A DNA stretch of 64,000 nucleotides from Puccinia triticina. Its lineage: Eukaryota; Basidiomycota; Pucciniomycetes; Pucciniales; Pucciniaceae. The translations under genes and the position numbers were made by a program. This document shows positions 51,318-62,995 of this stretch, piece after piece. The stretch's first letter is position 1, and each line of letters begins with the position of its first letter. The notes beneath the pieces were generated by a model. It ran no database searches. It was given only the letters and a program-made list of their open reading frames with translations, and was not told the origin of the DNA. Location of the stretch: NCBI RefSeq assembly GCF_026914185.1, contig NC_070562.1, positions 1,426,001-1,490,000 of the forward strand, written 5' to 3'.

Positions 51318-51997
51318 CCGTGGCTCAGCTGATGCTCAGCCTTGGCCGTGGATCAGCTGATGCTCAGCCTTGGCCGTGGCTCAGCTGATGCTCAGCCTTG
51401 GCCGTGGATCAGCTGATGCTCAGCCTTGGCCGTGGCTCAGCTGATGCTCAGCTTTGGCCCTAGCCTAGCTGATTTTCAGCTCTGGTCCTGTGCAAGCTGA
51501 TTCCCATCTTTTCCCTGGCCTGGCTCAGCTAATACTCAGCAAGCTGAGCATCAGCTGGCCAGCTGGCCCAGGACTGGGTCAAAGCTGAGCATCAGCTGGT
51601 ACAGGACTAGGAAAAGGCTGAACATGGACTGGTACAAAGCTGAGAATCAGCTGCTCCAGGACTAGTACAAAGCTAAGCATCACCTGGGCAAGGACTGGTG
51701 AAAAGGCTTTATTCCAATTCGGAGAGTGAGCTGCGTGAAAAGGCTGAGTATGAGCTGGGCAAAAAAGCTGAGTATGAGCTGGGTACCCAAGCTGAGTATC
51801 AGCTCAGCAGGACTGAGGATCAGTTGAGTACATCAAAAACTGAACAGGACCTACTTGGTAAATTTTAGAAGGTGATGAGATGGTTGGGAGATTGGGGTAG
51901 ATAGTGGATAGATATTGGATAGATGGTGGGTAGCTGGCTGGAGCTGGTGTGATGTCACTTGTCATCAACTGACTATTTACTTTCCTGGTGAATGTTA
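51318..51997. mobile_element. Fold-back element copy 2, right part
   Basis: Continues the 28-bp satellite (CCGTGGCTCAGCTGATGCTC), passes the centre near 51540, then shows the inverted arm (GCTGAGCATCAGCTG words) and the same end as copy 1 (TGTCACTTGTCATCAACTGACTA..CACCAG in inverse). Confidence 0.8.
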
Positions 51998-52234
51998 CAA
52001 TGTATTGTAGTCTTACTGTTTGCACGTAACTTAACTCTTATAACAACAGTACATTATGGTAACTGTATTTAACTATGGTTATCTGTAATGTAATGTATAA
52101 CAAGAGTACATTCTTAAGCTTGTATCTAATGATATACATATGTAATAAAAGGTGTAAAAGGAATGTACTATATGTAATGTGAACAATTGCAGGTACTTGG
52201 TACGTGTAAGGTACTGTGACATGTACTCTGTGGC
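51998..52234. other. AT-rich spacer
   Basis: No gene. TGTAATGTAA-like words recur. Confidence 0.3.
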
Positions 52235-52560
52235 TGACAACAAACAACACAGCCTCAAGCTGATGGATTTTGGACTCAGAGCCGGAGGGATGAGTGAAAA
52301 ACAAGCCTGAGGAAGGAAGCTTGAGGCGGAGAACAAAACAAGGGAGCCCAAGAAAGGGCCAAGCTGCTTTAGCTGTGAAGGGGAAAAAGGCCCCTCACTA
52401 CAAGAGACTCTCAGGTCTCAGGGAACAGGCGCAGGAACTGATTATGTTTCATTGTCAGGATGTGCACAATATATGAATATTACAACTAGGGGCCAGGTTG
52501 TGGGCAGAAGGTGGAACTGCATATTCATTTGAAGGGAGAGAAGGGAGTGACATATGGGCA
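52235..52560 (+). pseudogene. Dispersed coding fragment, copy 2
   Basis: Near-identical inverse copy of 36460-36765 over the KQGSPRKGQAALAVKGKK block. The frame diverges and stops after LREQAQELI, so this copy is shorter. Followed by hAT remains. Confidence 0.5.
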
Positions 52561-52674
52561 AAAGGGAGAGAAAACGGGAGAGAGAGATGTGGAGTTTCAA
52601 CACAAGCGCAGGCATCATTTGGATCAGTCAGATTCTGACTTGGCCTGAAATTTGGTCAAAGTCCCAAGCATAGA

Positions 52675-52705
52675 CTTGAAGTGTTAACTTAACACTTCAA
52701 GTCTC
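52675..52705. repeat. Perfect 15-bp inverted repeat
   Basis: GACTTGAAGTGTTAA and TTAACACTTCAAGTC flank a single C. It could be a hairpin or a fold-back relic; no poly-T follows. Confidence 0.8.
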
Positions 52706-52949
52706 CATTTCAGGATCCTCTTGCTTGTCAAATATTTTTGTATAAATTGACCAAATAACTGAGCACCCATTATCAGTTATCAGTGATCCAAACTACCCAC
52801 CAGCAATGAGGAATGCCAGCTGTTCAGGATTGAAAATAATTAATAAATATTACATTTTAACTGAAATCTCCCTGCTTTACAGAATAGCAATTTCTATGTA
52901 TTCTTTTTGTTGGATTTGTTTGTAATTACTCAGTGGCCTGTGTGTTTCA

Positions 52950-53674
52950 GTTTTACAGCCGTCCTTCAAGGACAAGTACTTCAAGCTGGCCAAATTGCAG
53001 CCCAAATGGATTGCTGAAGCAATCCGCTTGGCCCGAGATATGTGGGTATCATTTTACAAGCCCCAATTACCAACTCCTCCATCTACTGCACCAATTATGG
53101 CCTCAAAGGTAATCCATGTACTTCATTCATGAATTGCCATGTAAATATTATTGATTGGTCTCTATTTTCACAGCGCAAGACAACCATGCTTGCTGGACTT
53201 GAAAATGCTGCTGCAGTCCAAGGAGGAAACTGATTGATGGACACATTTGATAGCTGGCTGGCCGGCAAATTGTGCAATAATCCAGTAAACCCACTGAAGT
53301 GGTTGATTCAACAGAAATGTTACATTAACACCCACAGCGGGCTTTTACACATGTCAATTGATGTTTGAGGTTGTCCAGGTGAGCTGGCTAACAATACATC
53401 ATAATTTTCTGCTTCATCTAACATTTCTTGTACTTGATTGACTAGCAATGTCTGTTGATGTGGAAAGAGCCTTTAGCTTTGGTCGGGATTACATCTCCTC
53501 AAAAAGGCACCGACTCAAACCAAACTCAATCAGCAGCGGAATCAATGTTGTGTTCTACTCAAAGAATAAACAAATCAAAGAAGGCACATTGGCCACGTGG
53601 AAACAGGGATATGACACTGCCAGCAAGACCAATAGGAAGTCAAAAAGAAATATTGTAGTATTGGATGATGATTG
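52950..53674 (+). pseudogene. hAT transposase C-terminal fragment
   Basis: Pieces in order: VLQPSFKDKYFKLAKLQPKW and AEAIRLARDMW, then NPLKWLIQQ, HSGLLHMSIDV and SVDVERAFSFGRDYISSKRH. These match the C-terminal dimerisation region of hAT transposases (the 'S-x-ERxFS' segment). Stops and frame changes break it (for example TGA at 53232 and within GLLHMSIDV). An intron-like gap lies near 53110-53170. The N-terminal half at 26.8-28.1 kb could be from the same family, but 25 kb of other elements lie between. Confidence 0.8.
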
Positions 53675-53689
53675 AGCTTGATTAAATAT

Positions 53690-54660
53690 TTTGCATAGCA
53701 CTTAGTTTATACAGCCTAGTTTGTAGTAAAAAGAATTATAGCAGAAATTAAGGTGGATTTTGAAGGCTTTTATTCATCATAAAATTTTTGGTAGTATTTT
53801 TTGCATCAATTTCATTCTTACAAAGAGGGAGACAGAAAATAGCCCTGGCGGTACCCACGGTACCGGTGGTACCTGCCAAGCAGTGCGGGGTGTGGTGTGA
53901 GGTACATGTTTTTAGTCACAAAACACGGCGGTACCCGTTGGTACCAGGGACCCAATCAACATTCTCTAGGTTCCAGTGATGCCTCTAGCGGTGACTAGGG
54001 GTCAAGTTGGCTTTAGATTCAATTTCTGGGGTCCATTTGATTTTATCTTGAGGCCTTCTATGATTCAATATACATATTTTTAATATTTCACATTTTTGTA
54101 TGCCACAATATTTGAGTGAGGGTGTGAAACCCTCATAAAAACTTTCCTGAAGTAAGCTCAGGGAGTCACTATTTTTTAGTGTGGCTTTCACCACACAGGC
54201 ATGCCCCAGCCTGGCGGGTGCAAGCAGCACTCACCAAGCAGTGCGGGGTACCCCTCAACAGGTACCAATTGGTGTTCCCTGAAGCCAGGCGTGAAAATTT
54301 CCTGTGGTGAACATGAAGGTGAGTGATTCCATCCAGGATTCTGAAAAGGTGATGGCTACATAGACATAGATAATGTTCTGGATAATACATCTATCTAGCA
54401 CCCCAAGATTGGGACTGCTGGTTTTAACATGAGTCGTTCTAGTACCTTTGACAAAACCGGATGTTATGCTTGAAATCAACACAAAAGTGCCGCAGATAGC
54501 ATTCACCAATGTTTCTGGAAGCATGATTGACTGATGAAATAAGAGCGACAATTGGTTACACAAATAAGCGAGAGAGAGCGGCCTTGATGGTGGTTTGGGG
54601 AATGGGCCGAGATATACATTTCCAGATCCTCAAAGGGTTTCTCCATCCTATCCGCCCCGC
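53690..54660. repeat. Dispersed GGTACC-rich repeat and spacer
   Basis: 53845-53960 and 54240-54275 carry GGTACC words and AAGCAGTGCGGGGT, as at 23640-23760. 53985-54160 matches 37270-37500. No gene recognised. Confidence 0.45.
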
Positions 54661-54766
54661 ATCAACTCTTCTTTAACGAACACTTAGCCGTCCTTGGAAT
54701 CGAATTCGCTCTCGTCCATGTTCTCGTCACCGAAGTGGAGATCGTCACTAGGTCTTTGTGATTGAG

Positions 54767-56129
54767 CTATCTCCAGTGCGGATCGTTCGTAGTTACCGCG
54801 AAATTTAGAATCCCCAATATGAACTGTTCCGTCCAAGATTTGAGCCACTGACGAGCTTGGCAAAGCACTTCCCCATTGACTCCCGGATCGGTGCTTTCCA
54901 ACAAAGAGTCCCAATATTCCTGCAAGAGTGGCGACAAACCTCCAACTCCAACTACGTTATCTAGAAGCATTTTTGCCGCCTCAACAAAGTGCTCTTTTTC
55001 GCAGCCGGCATCTATCGCGAGAATGAATTCAGATATATCAGATACGGCTTGGTGGGTTGATTTGAATAACTTTTTTAATTGGTCCATGTCTATATGCATC
55101 GATGGATCAAGAAATATTAAACGCTGGGTGCTGATTGATCGTCGCGCAAGCTGGTTTAAATATATGCGACACAGCTTCAGGAGCGGAACCGCGGCTCGAA
55201 ATATATCCTTTTGTGGCTTTTCGTATATTTCGATGAACTGCAAAGTCTCTTCATCCGGTTCGTCATAATAGGGGTCGAGCGGATGCCTACGTATGTCTAG
55301 AAGAACCGATTCGATTGAGTCGTCAACATGCTCGACCAGCTTCTGCCATTCTTGCTCCACAAGTTTGATCATAGAGGTGTGGAGCCATTGAATCAAGGCA
55401 TTGATTTTATCCGTGGATATCGCGGTCATTCGAGCGCAATCATTGGTTCCTTTAGTAATCGAGAGGTTGTAAGTCGATGGGTTGGAGAGACTGAACCCAT
55501 CATCAAAAAACGTGCTGCATGTCGTAACGACTTGAAGAAGTTCTGTTTCGAAGAGCTCTTTGACCTGGCATACAAGGCTTCTGATGCGAGAGGGATCCAA
55601 GTATGGCATATGTTGGTACATTCCGCGATGCGGATTCCAGGGTTTGTGGTCGGCTCGAATCGCGATGATCGACGCATCAATTCGATCCACAAGGTCATCG
55701 ATTTCCATCAAGGTGTCCAAAATACCGTCGTACCAGGAGCTACAGTCATTTTGCGAGCTGGGTGAGCTCAAGGCGAGTGATAATGATTGCAGCTCTCCTC
55801 GTAATCCGGGCAAGAGAGATTGTCCCAATCGGTACGGAGTTTCGTTCCGTATGTCTGTTGCGTTTCTATCCGCCGGGGCTGGGTCGCAAGCAGGCAACGG
55901 CCGGTCTACACCGTTATCAAGTCGTTTGCGTAGGAGGCTGACCGATCCCCTGAAAATGTCTAAGTTCCGCACAACAGATTTGTATCAGCATGGACGATGG
56001 CTTCCTGGCGTTTAGAATGTTCACAAAGGAGATACCTTGATACTGCTGTTCGGACTTTCCATGGTGGTTCATTGATTGAAAGGATTGGACGATACCCGCC
56101 ACCGATTCGGTTATAGCAGGCTCAGCCAT
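54767..56129 (-). CDS. Uncharacterised two-exon protein, 428 residues
   Basis: Exon 1 is 56036-56129 (MAEPAITESVAGIVQSFQSM) and exon 2 is 54767-55959. The intron 55960-56035 uses GTATCT and CTTAG. This choice joins YQ to DIFRG in frame; an alternative AG a few bases on would hit a stop. I do not recognise a domain. The sequence is mostly alpha-helical and acidic, with several Leu-rich stretches (for example LPGLRGELQSLSLALSS and DQLKKLFKSTHQAVSDI), and no signal peptide or membrane segment. It resembles, from memory, lineage-specific multi-copy proteins of rust genomes, but I cannot name one. A second frame (54684-54914) overlaps its end, so the last exon may be different. It lies tail-to-head upstream of the flippase gene's 3' end, same strand. 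Confidence 0.7.
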
Positions 56130-57636
56130 CTTGCGAATCGATTTTCGACGGCGTCAAGCTACGGAGGTCCCGGGCGCGCTGGTGTTTGGTGTGGCGGTGG
56201 TGTGGCAAGCGTCGCAGCATATGAAAGACAATGTGAGTCAAGACAACGATTGTCAAGAGCTAAAGAAATGAAGGACAGTGGAATCAAATAAAATCATACC
56301 TGTGATAAATTCAAGACAATGATGCCGATCTCAGTAATCGTAATTCGTACTAGGTAATGCCTGAACGATGATAACCAAGTTGGTATGTAATATGTAAGAC
56401 GACGAATCAAACAACGAAAGAGAACGCGACGCTTGCTTTGTGTTAGAACTTGCTTTTGCCTGTTGTTGGAGTTGAAAGCGATAAGGAAGGAAGGGCCAGC
56501 ACCTTATGATGAAAGGAGATTCCGATTCGGGCAGAAACAAGTCCAAAAGACAGGCGAAAATACACAGACACGAGGAAGCCCAGGCTCTGATGACGTCAAT
56601 AGTGTGATGATCGCCATGGATCAGGCAGGATCATGCGGGATCCGTTAATTTAGAGAACCCTCGATGTATGCGCTCATCACAGGATCTCCGAATTTCGCAT
56701 TTTTCTCCGCACGAGCCCCGCTTTTTTTGCAGCCAGCCCTTGCCGCCTGAAGTTGTTTGAGGAGCCAGGGTGCTCTGGAAAGTCAGATCTGAGTCACCAG
56801 ATATCAAATTTCGCAGGGAAATCTGGGTCCCCGAAGATCCCCGAAGTGATCCAGAGTTCCAGATTCCAGATTTCCCTGCGAAATCTGAAATTCCAGATCT
56901 GTTCAAAAGTGACGGGAAGTCCTCCACTCTTTGGCCCAAAATCTGAGAACTCCACCCGCCGACAAGAAATTCATTGGCCAGTTTTGAAGGCTGTCATCTG
57001 CTGCTTGGTGCAGCGTCCAGGCGGTACCTATCCTCGGCGGGCAGGCTCAGACCTCCTTGGCCGCCGGCCGGCCGCCTGTACCACGAGAAAAGCCAGCGAG
57101 ATCTGTCCTAGCCGAGTTCATCCATCCATCCATGAGACTGAAACAACGACATGAAGAAAGATGCACGGATGTGATGATGATTCCAATCCTACTACCCTTT
57201 CCCCCCAAACACCCAAAATGAAGATCGACTTGTGAAAAGAGCCGCGAAAACGAAGTAGAGAACGAAAGAAGAAAGGACTTGGGAGCTGTATATATATATA
57301 TAACTACTAAAACTACGTATTCAAAAACACACAAAACGAAAAGGGAACGAAAAGGGAACGAAGGATGATAATAATACTGATGGTGATGAAAAAAAAATGA
57401 TATCTTTGGGAGGTAGTTGAAAAAGATGGATCGGATAGCTTCCCTGTACTTCTATAAAAAAACCCCTTGGTTGTTGATGAAAATACTCTGGTTATGTTAA
57501 AAAGAGGCAAGACAAAAGACGGGCGGATGATGACGAAGCGAGGAGAGGAAGGGTAAGGCGAAGTGAGGGGGGAGAGAAGCGATATGGAAGAAGGGATGCA
57601 GAACGAAGAAGGAAGAGAGGAAAGGAGTAGGAGTGG
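56130..57636. other. Intergenic region between two minus-strand genes
   Basis: Serves as the promoter region of the 428-residue protein gene and the 3' flank of the flippase. Contains an inverted repeat at 56779-56903, a TATATATATATA run near 57288, and CATCCATCCATC at 57119-57134. No RNA gene seen. Confidence 0.5.
56779..56903. repeat. Inverted repeat with CAGATTTCC arms
   Basis: AATTTCGCAGGGAAATCTGG (from about 56808) is mirrored by CCAGATTTCCCTGCGAAAT (about 56867-56885), with outer CAGATCTG-like words. About 125 bp in all, so it may be a very small MITE close to the start of the upstream gene. Confidence 0.7.
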
Positions 57637-60600
57637 TTATCCTTTGGCTTTTTTGATCGTTGTCTGCATACGACCGACCGACCGAAGGTGAAAAAAAAAC
57701 GAGAGGGATCAATACACACATCGAAGACCAAGAGTGAAAAGGAGAAAGTGGGCACTGACGTCGTACGAGCGGATGAGCTGTTCTTGGCCTTCTTCAGTCT
57801 GCGAGAACGCGAAGCCTCTATTCCTCCGCAGTCTCTGAACGGCCCTAACCTTCTTGATAGCCTGTTACACACCACACCACCACCATCCTCGTCATGAGTT
57901 TCTCGTCTTTCCAAGAGCGATCTGATCGAAAAAGGGGAGAGAGAGAGAGAGGACGGACCTTCTGGAACTGCTCCATCCGGGGCCTGTAGTCTGGCAAGTT
58001 GAATTTCTGGATCTCTTGGACGATGTGGTACGCCTCTGGTCTGAACAATCTCTTGTACCTATATATTCACAGCACCGACGAAAGGCCTTCAATGAGAGCC
58101 ATTATCATGTGAGGCAGGAGGGGGAAGAAGGGACGCACGCTTTCCAGGCCAAGTCCCGGGCCAGACAACCGATGGGGATCAGCAGCAGACAGAAGTAGAA
58201 GACCGAGCTGGAGAGCATGCGGGGCATGAGCCCGTAGTACTCCTTGCTCACGCCGATGTGTGGGGCGGTGGAGGCGTATGTGGGCAGGATGAAGAGCGTC
58301 AGGGCGAACGAGCCGGGGATCGCCAGCAGCGTCCATTTCGTCCACAAACTGGCGCCCGAAAATCCCCGTCAGCGAAGCTAAATCTTGCTCTCGCACTCCG
58401 GGACTCACTCAGAGATGATCGCGGCCTTCCCGAGCACCGTCAATAGGGTCACCAAATACGTCGTCGTGCCCCATAGCCACTGGCCCGAGATCCATCCTTG
58501 ATGCAAGATCAGGTCGTCTTTGAAGATGAGAGCGGTGACAAAGAAGATGAACTAAACAAATCCAACACAAGAAGAAGCTCTGAGCATTAGGAGGTTTCAC
58601 GCGTGTATGTGGAAAAGTGTGAGGGGTTACGGACGACTGAATGATACACCGCTGTGGCAACCCACTCCCAGAATATCCGACGAGTGAACTGCAAAGGAAG
58701 GAGAGACAGATGAGTGGCAGAGCAAGACCGAAAAGTGGGGGGGAGAGACTGAACAAAGATGTTGCGCTGGCCAAGGGTGTAGAGCTCGGGATACCGATCC
58801 AGCATCCGGGCGCTGACGAACTGGTCGAGGACGCCGAGAACGAAGGGCGGCATGACTATGAAAACCGGCAAGAATTATGAGTATAGAGGATGGAGAGAGA
58901 CCGATTCGGCCGGGTTTCGAGATGCACGGACCGGTGAAGAGCACGTTGTAGAACGTCAAGGTCCATGATTCGAATAACACTTGGCCCGAAAACCCGTTCG
59001 CAAACGAGAACTGTAAGCGTGCAGATGGTGTCGTTGTGTGAGTCGCATGAGAGCTTGCAAAGAGTTGGAAAGAAAACTCACATAAAACCCAATGAGATAC
59101 AGAGTGATGTTCTAAGGATTCATGATGTCAGTTTCAGAGTTTGTGTACTTTTAGACCAAGAGAAGAGGAGACAGACTTTATAGAATCTAAAACAAGGCAG
59201 GAAAAGAGATGGTTAGTAAGAAGGACGATGGCGATAGAAGAGGAAGAAGAAAAAACTGACGAGTAAAGGATCAACTTAGTCAATCTAACATAACTCCATG
59301 TACCATGGACGAGGAGGAGTTTCTTGAGGAACCTGAACTGGGAGATAGCGACGTCGGCGGAGCGGGCGGCCTGGAGGCCCTCGACACCGCTGATCCCGAT
59401 GCCGACATGAGCGGCCTGGATCATGCTGACGTCGTTGGCGCCGTCGCCGATGGCCAAGGTGATCGAGCCCTTGATGTTCTTCTTCACGAGCTTGACCACT
59501 AGCGCTTTCTGTAACGGCGACACTCGACCTGTCCTCTCCCTCGTCAATCTCTTGCCTCTCTCTCCCCCGTCAACCTCGTAAGATCTTCTACTCACAACAT
59601 ACGACCGCTTTGCATAGCACCGCCAGTTCCAGAAACGCCTTCGAAATCGACTTGTCCAATGCGAATCCCAAACTTTTCCCATCTAAATAAACAACATGCG
59701 TGGATGGGAGAGTGAGCGACAGTTAAGCAAGAGAGTGAGAGTGAGAGATGAACAGACCGATGATGAGCGCGAGGTCTTCAGAATCGGCAGTGTTGTTAGA
59801 GGCGGAGCGAAGAGCGAGGAGCCGTTTATGGATGAAGTCAGCGGTAGCGTCAGCAGACTCTTCGTTGACGATGACGAGGTTCATAGATTCGGAGATGAGG
59901 CGACAACTGAGGCCGATGTTGATCGCGGTTTCCTGGCGGTCGCCGGTGAGGACCCAGACCTTGATGCCAGCCTGTTGGAGGGTATAGATGGTGTCGGGGA
60001 CGCCTTCCTGGAGCTTATCCTCGATCGCCGTCGCGCCCAGGAGGAACAAGTTCTTCTCGATCAGCTCCGAGGCTTTGTCGATCTCCTCCGTCCGCCCATT
60101 CACCGTCGCCGCCGCCCGCTCATAGATCGCCGCCCACGGCTGGTACTCTTCCTCCGGAATCTCTCGCATCGCTATACATAACGTCCGCAGCCCTTCTGTC
60201 GCATACTCCTCGAGATGGACTAGTGTGCTCTCCTTGTACGGCTGGTGCGGCGCACATCGCTCCAGGATTACCGTGTCGGCTCCCTTGCAATATAGGATGA
60301 TCCTCCCGTCGGGTGCCCGGATGATCGACGACATCCGTTTCCGGGTACTGTTAAATTCGAGAATGTTGAGTACTTGATACTCTTCTGATATTCCATTGGC
60401 CTGAATCAAGATTGACTGAGGCTTGCGCACCTATCAATCATCGAGGAAAGAACTATGTCGTCAGCAAAAAAAGAAAAAGAAACCAGCTATAAAGACCATC
60501 ACAGCGAAAGTCATTCACTTGGAATCGGTAGTTTAGAACTTCTGCGCCAGCAACCAAAGCGGCTTCGTCGGGACTACTGGCTTGATAGATGATTTTCCCA

Positions 60601-62995
60601 TCTTTCTCTTCGGGAATGACGGTATGGCAGGTAGCAAGGAGGGTCAAGAATTCTCTGGTGACCTTTTCGCCGTCGTCGTTCTTGGCGAGGACGGAGGGGA
60701 GATCAGAGAATGGGAAGATCTCTCCCTTGCGGTTCTCGTCTACCACGTCCGAGTAGGGCACCCCGCCAATCGAGCACTGTCGGAACTCCATCACGTTCCT
60801 CGTTAGTGTGCCCGTCTTGTCCGAAAACACGTAGTCGATCTGGCCCAGTTCCTCGACCAGTGATGATGTTCGACAGAGCGCTGCCGTATCTGTCACCGGG
60901 TAGTACATGTCCAAGTCTGAGTTGATTAGAGCGGCTTGTTGGTACTTGACCACCTCCATGGTAACGATCAATCTAAGAAAAAAAAAAGGTGATGATGAGT
61001 GGTGAAGATACATGGGTAATGAAGAAAGAGACTAACGAGATGGGGATCAAGTTGTTATAGAGGATGATGAAGGTCAGAATATCTTCGATGAAAGACGTCG
61101 GCTTGTCTTTGCCGGAGTCGGCCTGCATGATATACCAGAGCTGGTCTCCGAGAGAGTACTGGTGAAATGAAGAAGAGGGTCAAGATGGGTTGCTGTTTGT
61201 GATGTGCTCCTAGGTGGGTAAGACTGACTGTGCGGATAAAGCTTCCGATGGATGAGCCGACCGATAAGACTAGGAGGATGATGAACAGGAAGACGATTTG
61301 GACGTTAACCATTCGTTCGACGGCGGTCCGCTTGATGGGTGCCGCTCTGAAGAGTCATTAGGTATCTAAATCAGCATGGATTCCTGGAGATGGGGAAGGG
61401 GAGCGTCTCTTACGTTGCGTTGCGCATCAACTTGGTTTCATGTCCGGTGAAGACGACGAGGCCGTACATCCAGGCAGTATTCCTGAGCTGGGCGCCTCTG
61501 AGCAGCATTTGATCGGGGGAGATTGAGATTTGTTTCTGGGCCATTTGAGAGGTTTCGAGGGTCATGGTGCCTTCGTAGGTGTAGAGCGAGTTATTAGGTT
61601 GTTCGGATCGGAGCTGTCCGCGGATGCTTGAGGCCAGCTGGGGGCTTGTGAGATGGGCTGTGGAGAGGTGGGCCTGTTTGATCTTCAGGTTGGTTTCGCC
61701 ATCCAGGTTGCTGGTTTCGATGTATGCTAGTCCGTCGGGCTCGGAGGAGCTGAGCAGGATCAAGTCGGCTGGGAAGTGTTCGTTGGATTCGAGTCTGACG
61801 ATGTCCCCCACCTTGATATCCTGCCAGGGCTTCTTGATGTAACTCTCTCCTGATAGGATGTTCGCCGCCCGGGTGTTCAGCTCGGCATCCGATTTGCCCC
61901 GCTTGATATCTTCGGTCATTTCCTTGAAGGCGGCGACGAGTAGGACGAGGGTGAGTGGTGCGATGGTCGTGTATGGGTTGGTGGGGGAGACATTAGGGAT
62001 TTGTTGGATGCATGCCGTAAACAAGAAAAACAGATTGGCGTATTTACTGAATTGTTCTTTTTTTTTTTTTTGTAGTAGTAGTAGTGAGAATAGTGTGTCA
62101 GTTTGAATGCAATTTGTGTATGTGTGTGTGTGTGGTTTGGCAGAATAAGAGATTTACCTAGTAGGAACTTTGGAAGAAAGGTGATGATATTATACTTTGT
62201 CGTGCTGACGTGGTTGCTGATAAATTTGAATTCACGTTGGTTGCGTGGGGTGTCGTTGAGATAGAGCAGCCGTTCGCCGGTGAGTTCTTTGGGCTGGCGG
62301 CTGAAGAGTTGCTCGAGCCGGTCCTTGAGGGGGACGGATTTTTTGCAGGGGGATTTTTTGGAGATTGGGCGTTTGCTGTTGGCTGAAGGATGGTTGTCGA
62401 CGAGGGGGATGGAGCGGATGCCGTGGATGATATCCTGGTCGTCATCGTCCTCTGGGGCATACTTTGAGCTGGGGGATGTGGGGCGGAGATGATGGGCTGA
62501 TAGGGAGTGTGAGTAGGACTGCCGGTTGTTGCTGTTCTGGGGGTTTCTTGACTGGTTGAAGCTCGTCTTGAATGGGGCGGCAGAGTGGGAGTTGATGCTC
62601 GAGGGGCTCTGGTCGTCGTAGAGCGGGTTGTAGGTGGGCTGGCTGGGGCTCGAGTTGAGGTCCTGCATGGTCCCGCGCGGGTTGCTGGGATGGCCGCCTC
62701 CGTAGGCCGCCGGGTTCTGGTCCTGGTCGAAGTGCGGCTGGAGATGGTCGTGGTAGGGCGGCTCGTCCTCGTCCTCCTCCTCCTCGTCGTCGTCGTCGGG
62801 GAGGGCCGAGTGGTGGGGGTAGTAGCCGTAGGGGGGCGTTGGCTGGTGGCTGAGCGGGAGATGGGTCTGCTGGCTGCTGGCGTGGAAGCTGTCGAGCAGT
62901 TCTGGGGCGTAGGGGTCGTGGGTGGGCCTGGATGCGGATGGTTGCTGGCCGAACTGGCTCTGCTCGTCCTCGTCCCCCAGGATGTGGCTGGGCAT
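57637..62995 (-). CDS. DRS2-like: P4-type ATPase (Drs2-like phospholipid flippase)
   Basis: 18 exons give 1352 residues: 62158-62995, 61414-62056, 61229-61346, 61037-61158, 60519-60972, 59758-60430, 59596-59682, 59261-59528, 59177-59186, 59082-59111, 58932-59010, 58755-58855, 58635-58688, 58409-58551, 58139-58348, 57959-58058, 57760-57861, 57637-57663. All joins keep frame. Motifs: DGET (398-401), the P4-specific PISL (~572-575), the phosphorylation site DKTG (Asp ~625), [18 protein letters not shown] (~1006-1011) and about ten hydrophobic segments. The C-tail [20 protein letters not shown] (~1322 on) is the Drs2/ATP8A regulatory motif. The N-terminus (~1-230) is long, acidic and Pro/Ser-rich. 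Known role of the family: flipping phosphatidylserine/ethanolamine to the cytosolic leaflet in late Golgi and endosomes with a Cdc50 partner. The last join (donor GTCAGT) rests on the SYDTT match. Confidence 0.93.
59177..59186 (-). other. 10-nt microexon of the flippase gene
   Basis: ATTCTATAAA between a TTTTAG acceptor and a GTCTGT donor completes S-F-Y-K in the invariant P4-ATPase stretch [19 protein letters not shown]. Without it the conserved residues and the frame are lost. Confidence 0.88.
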
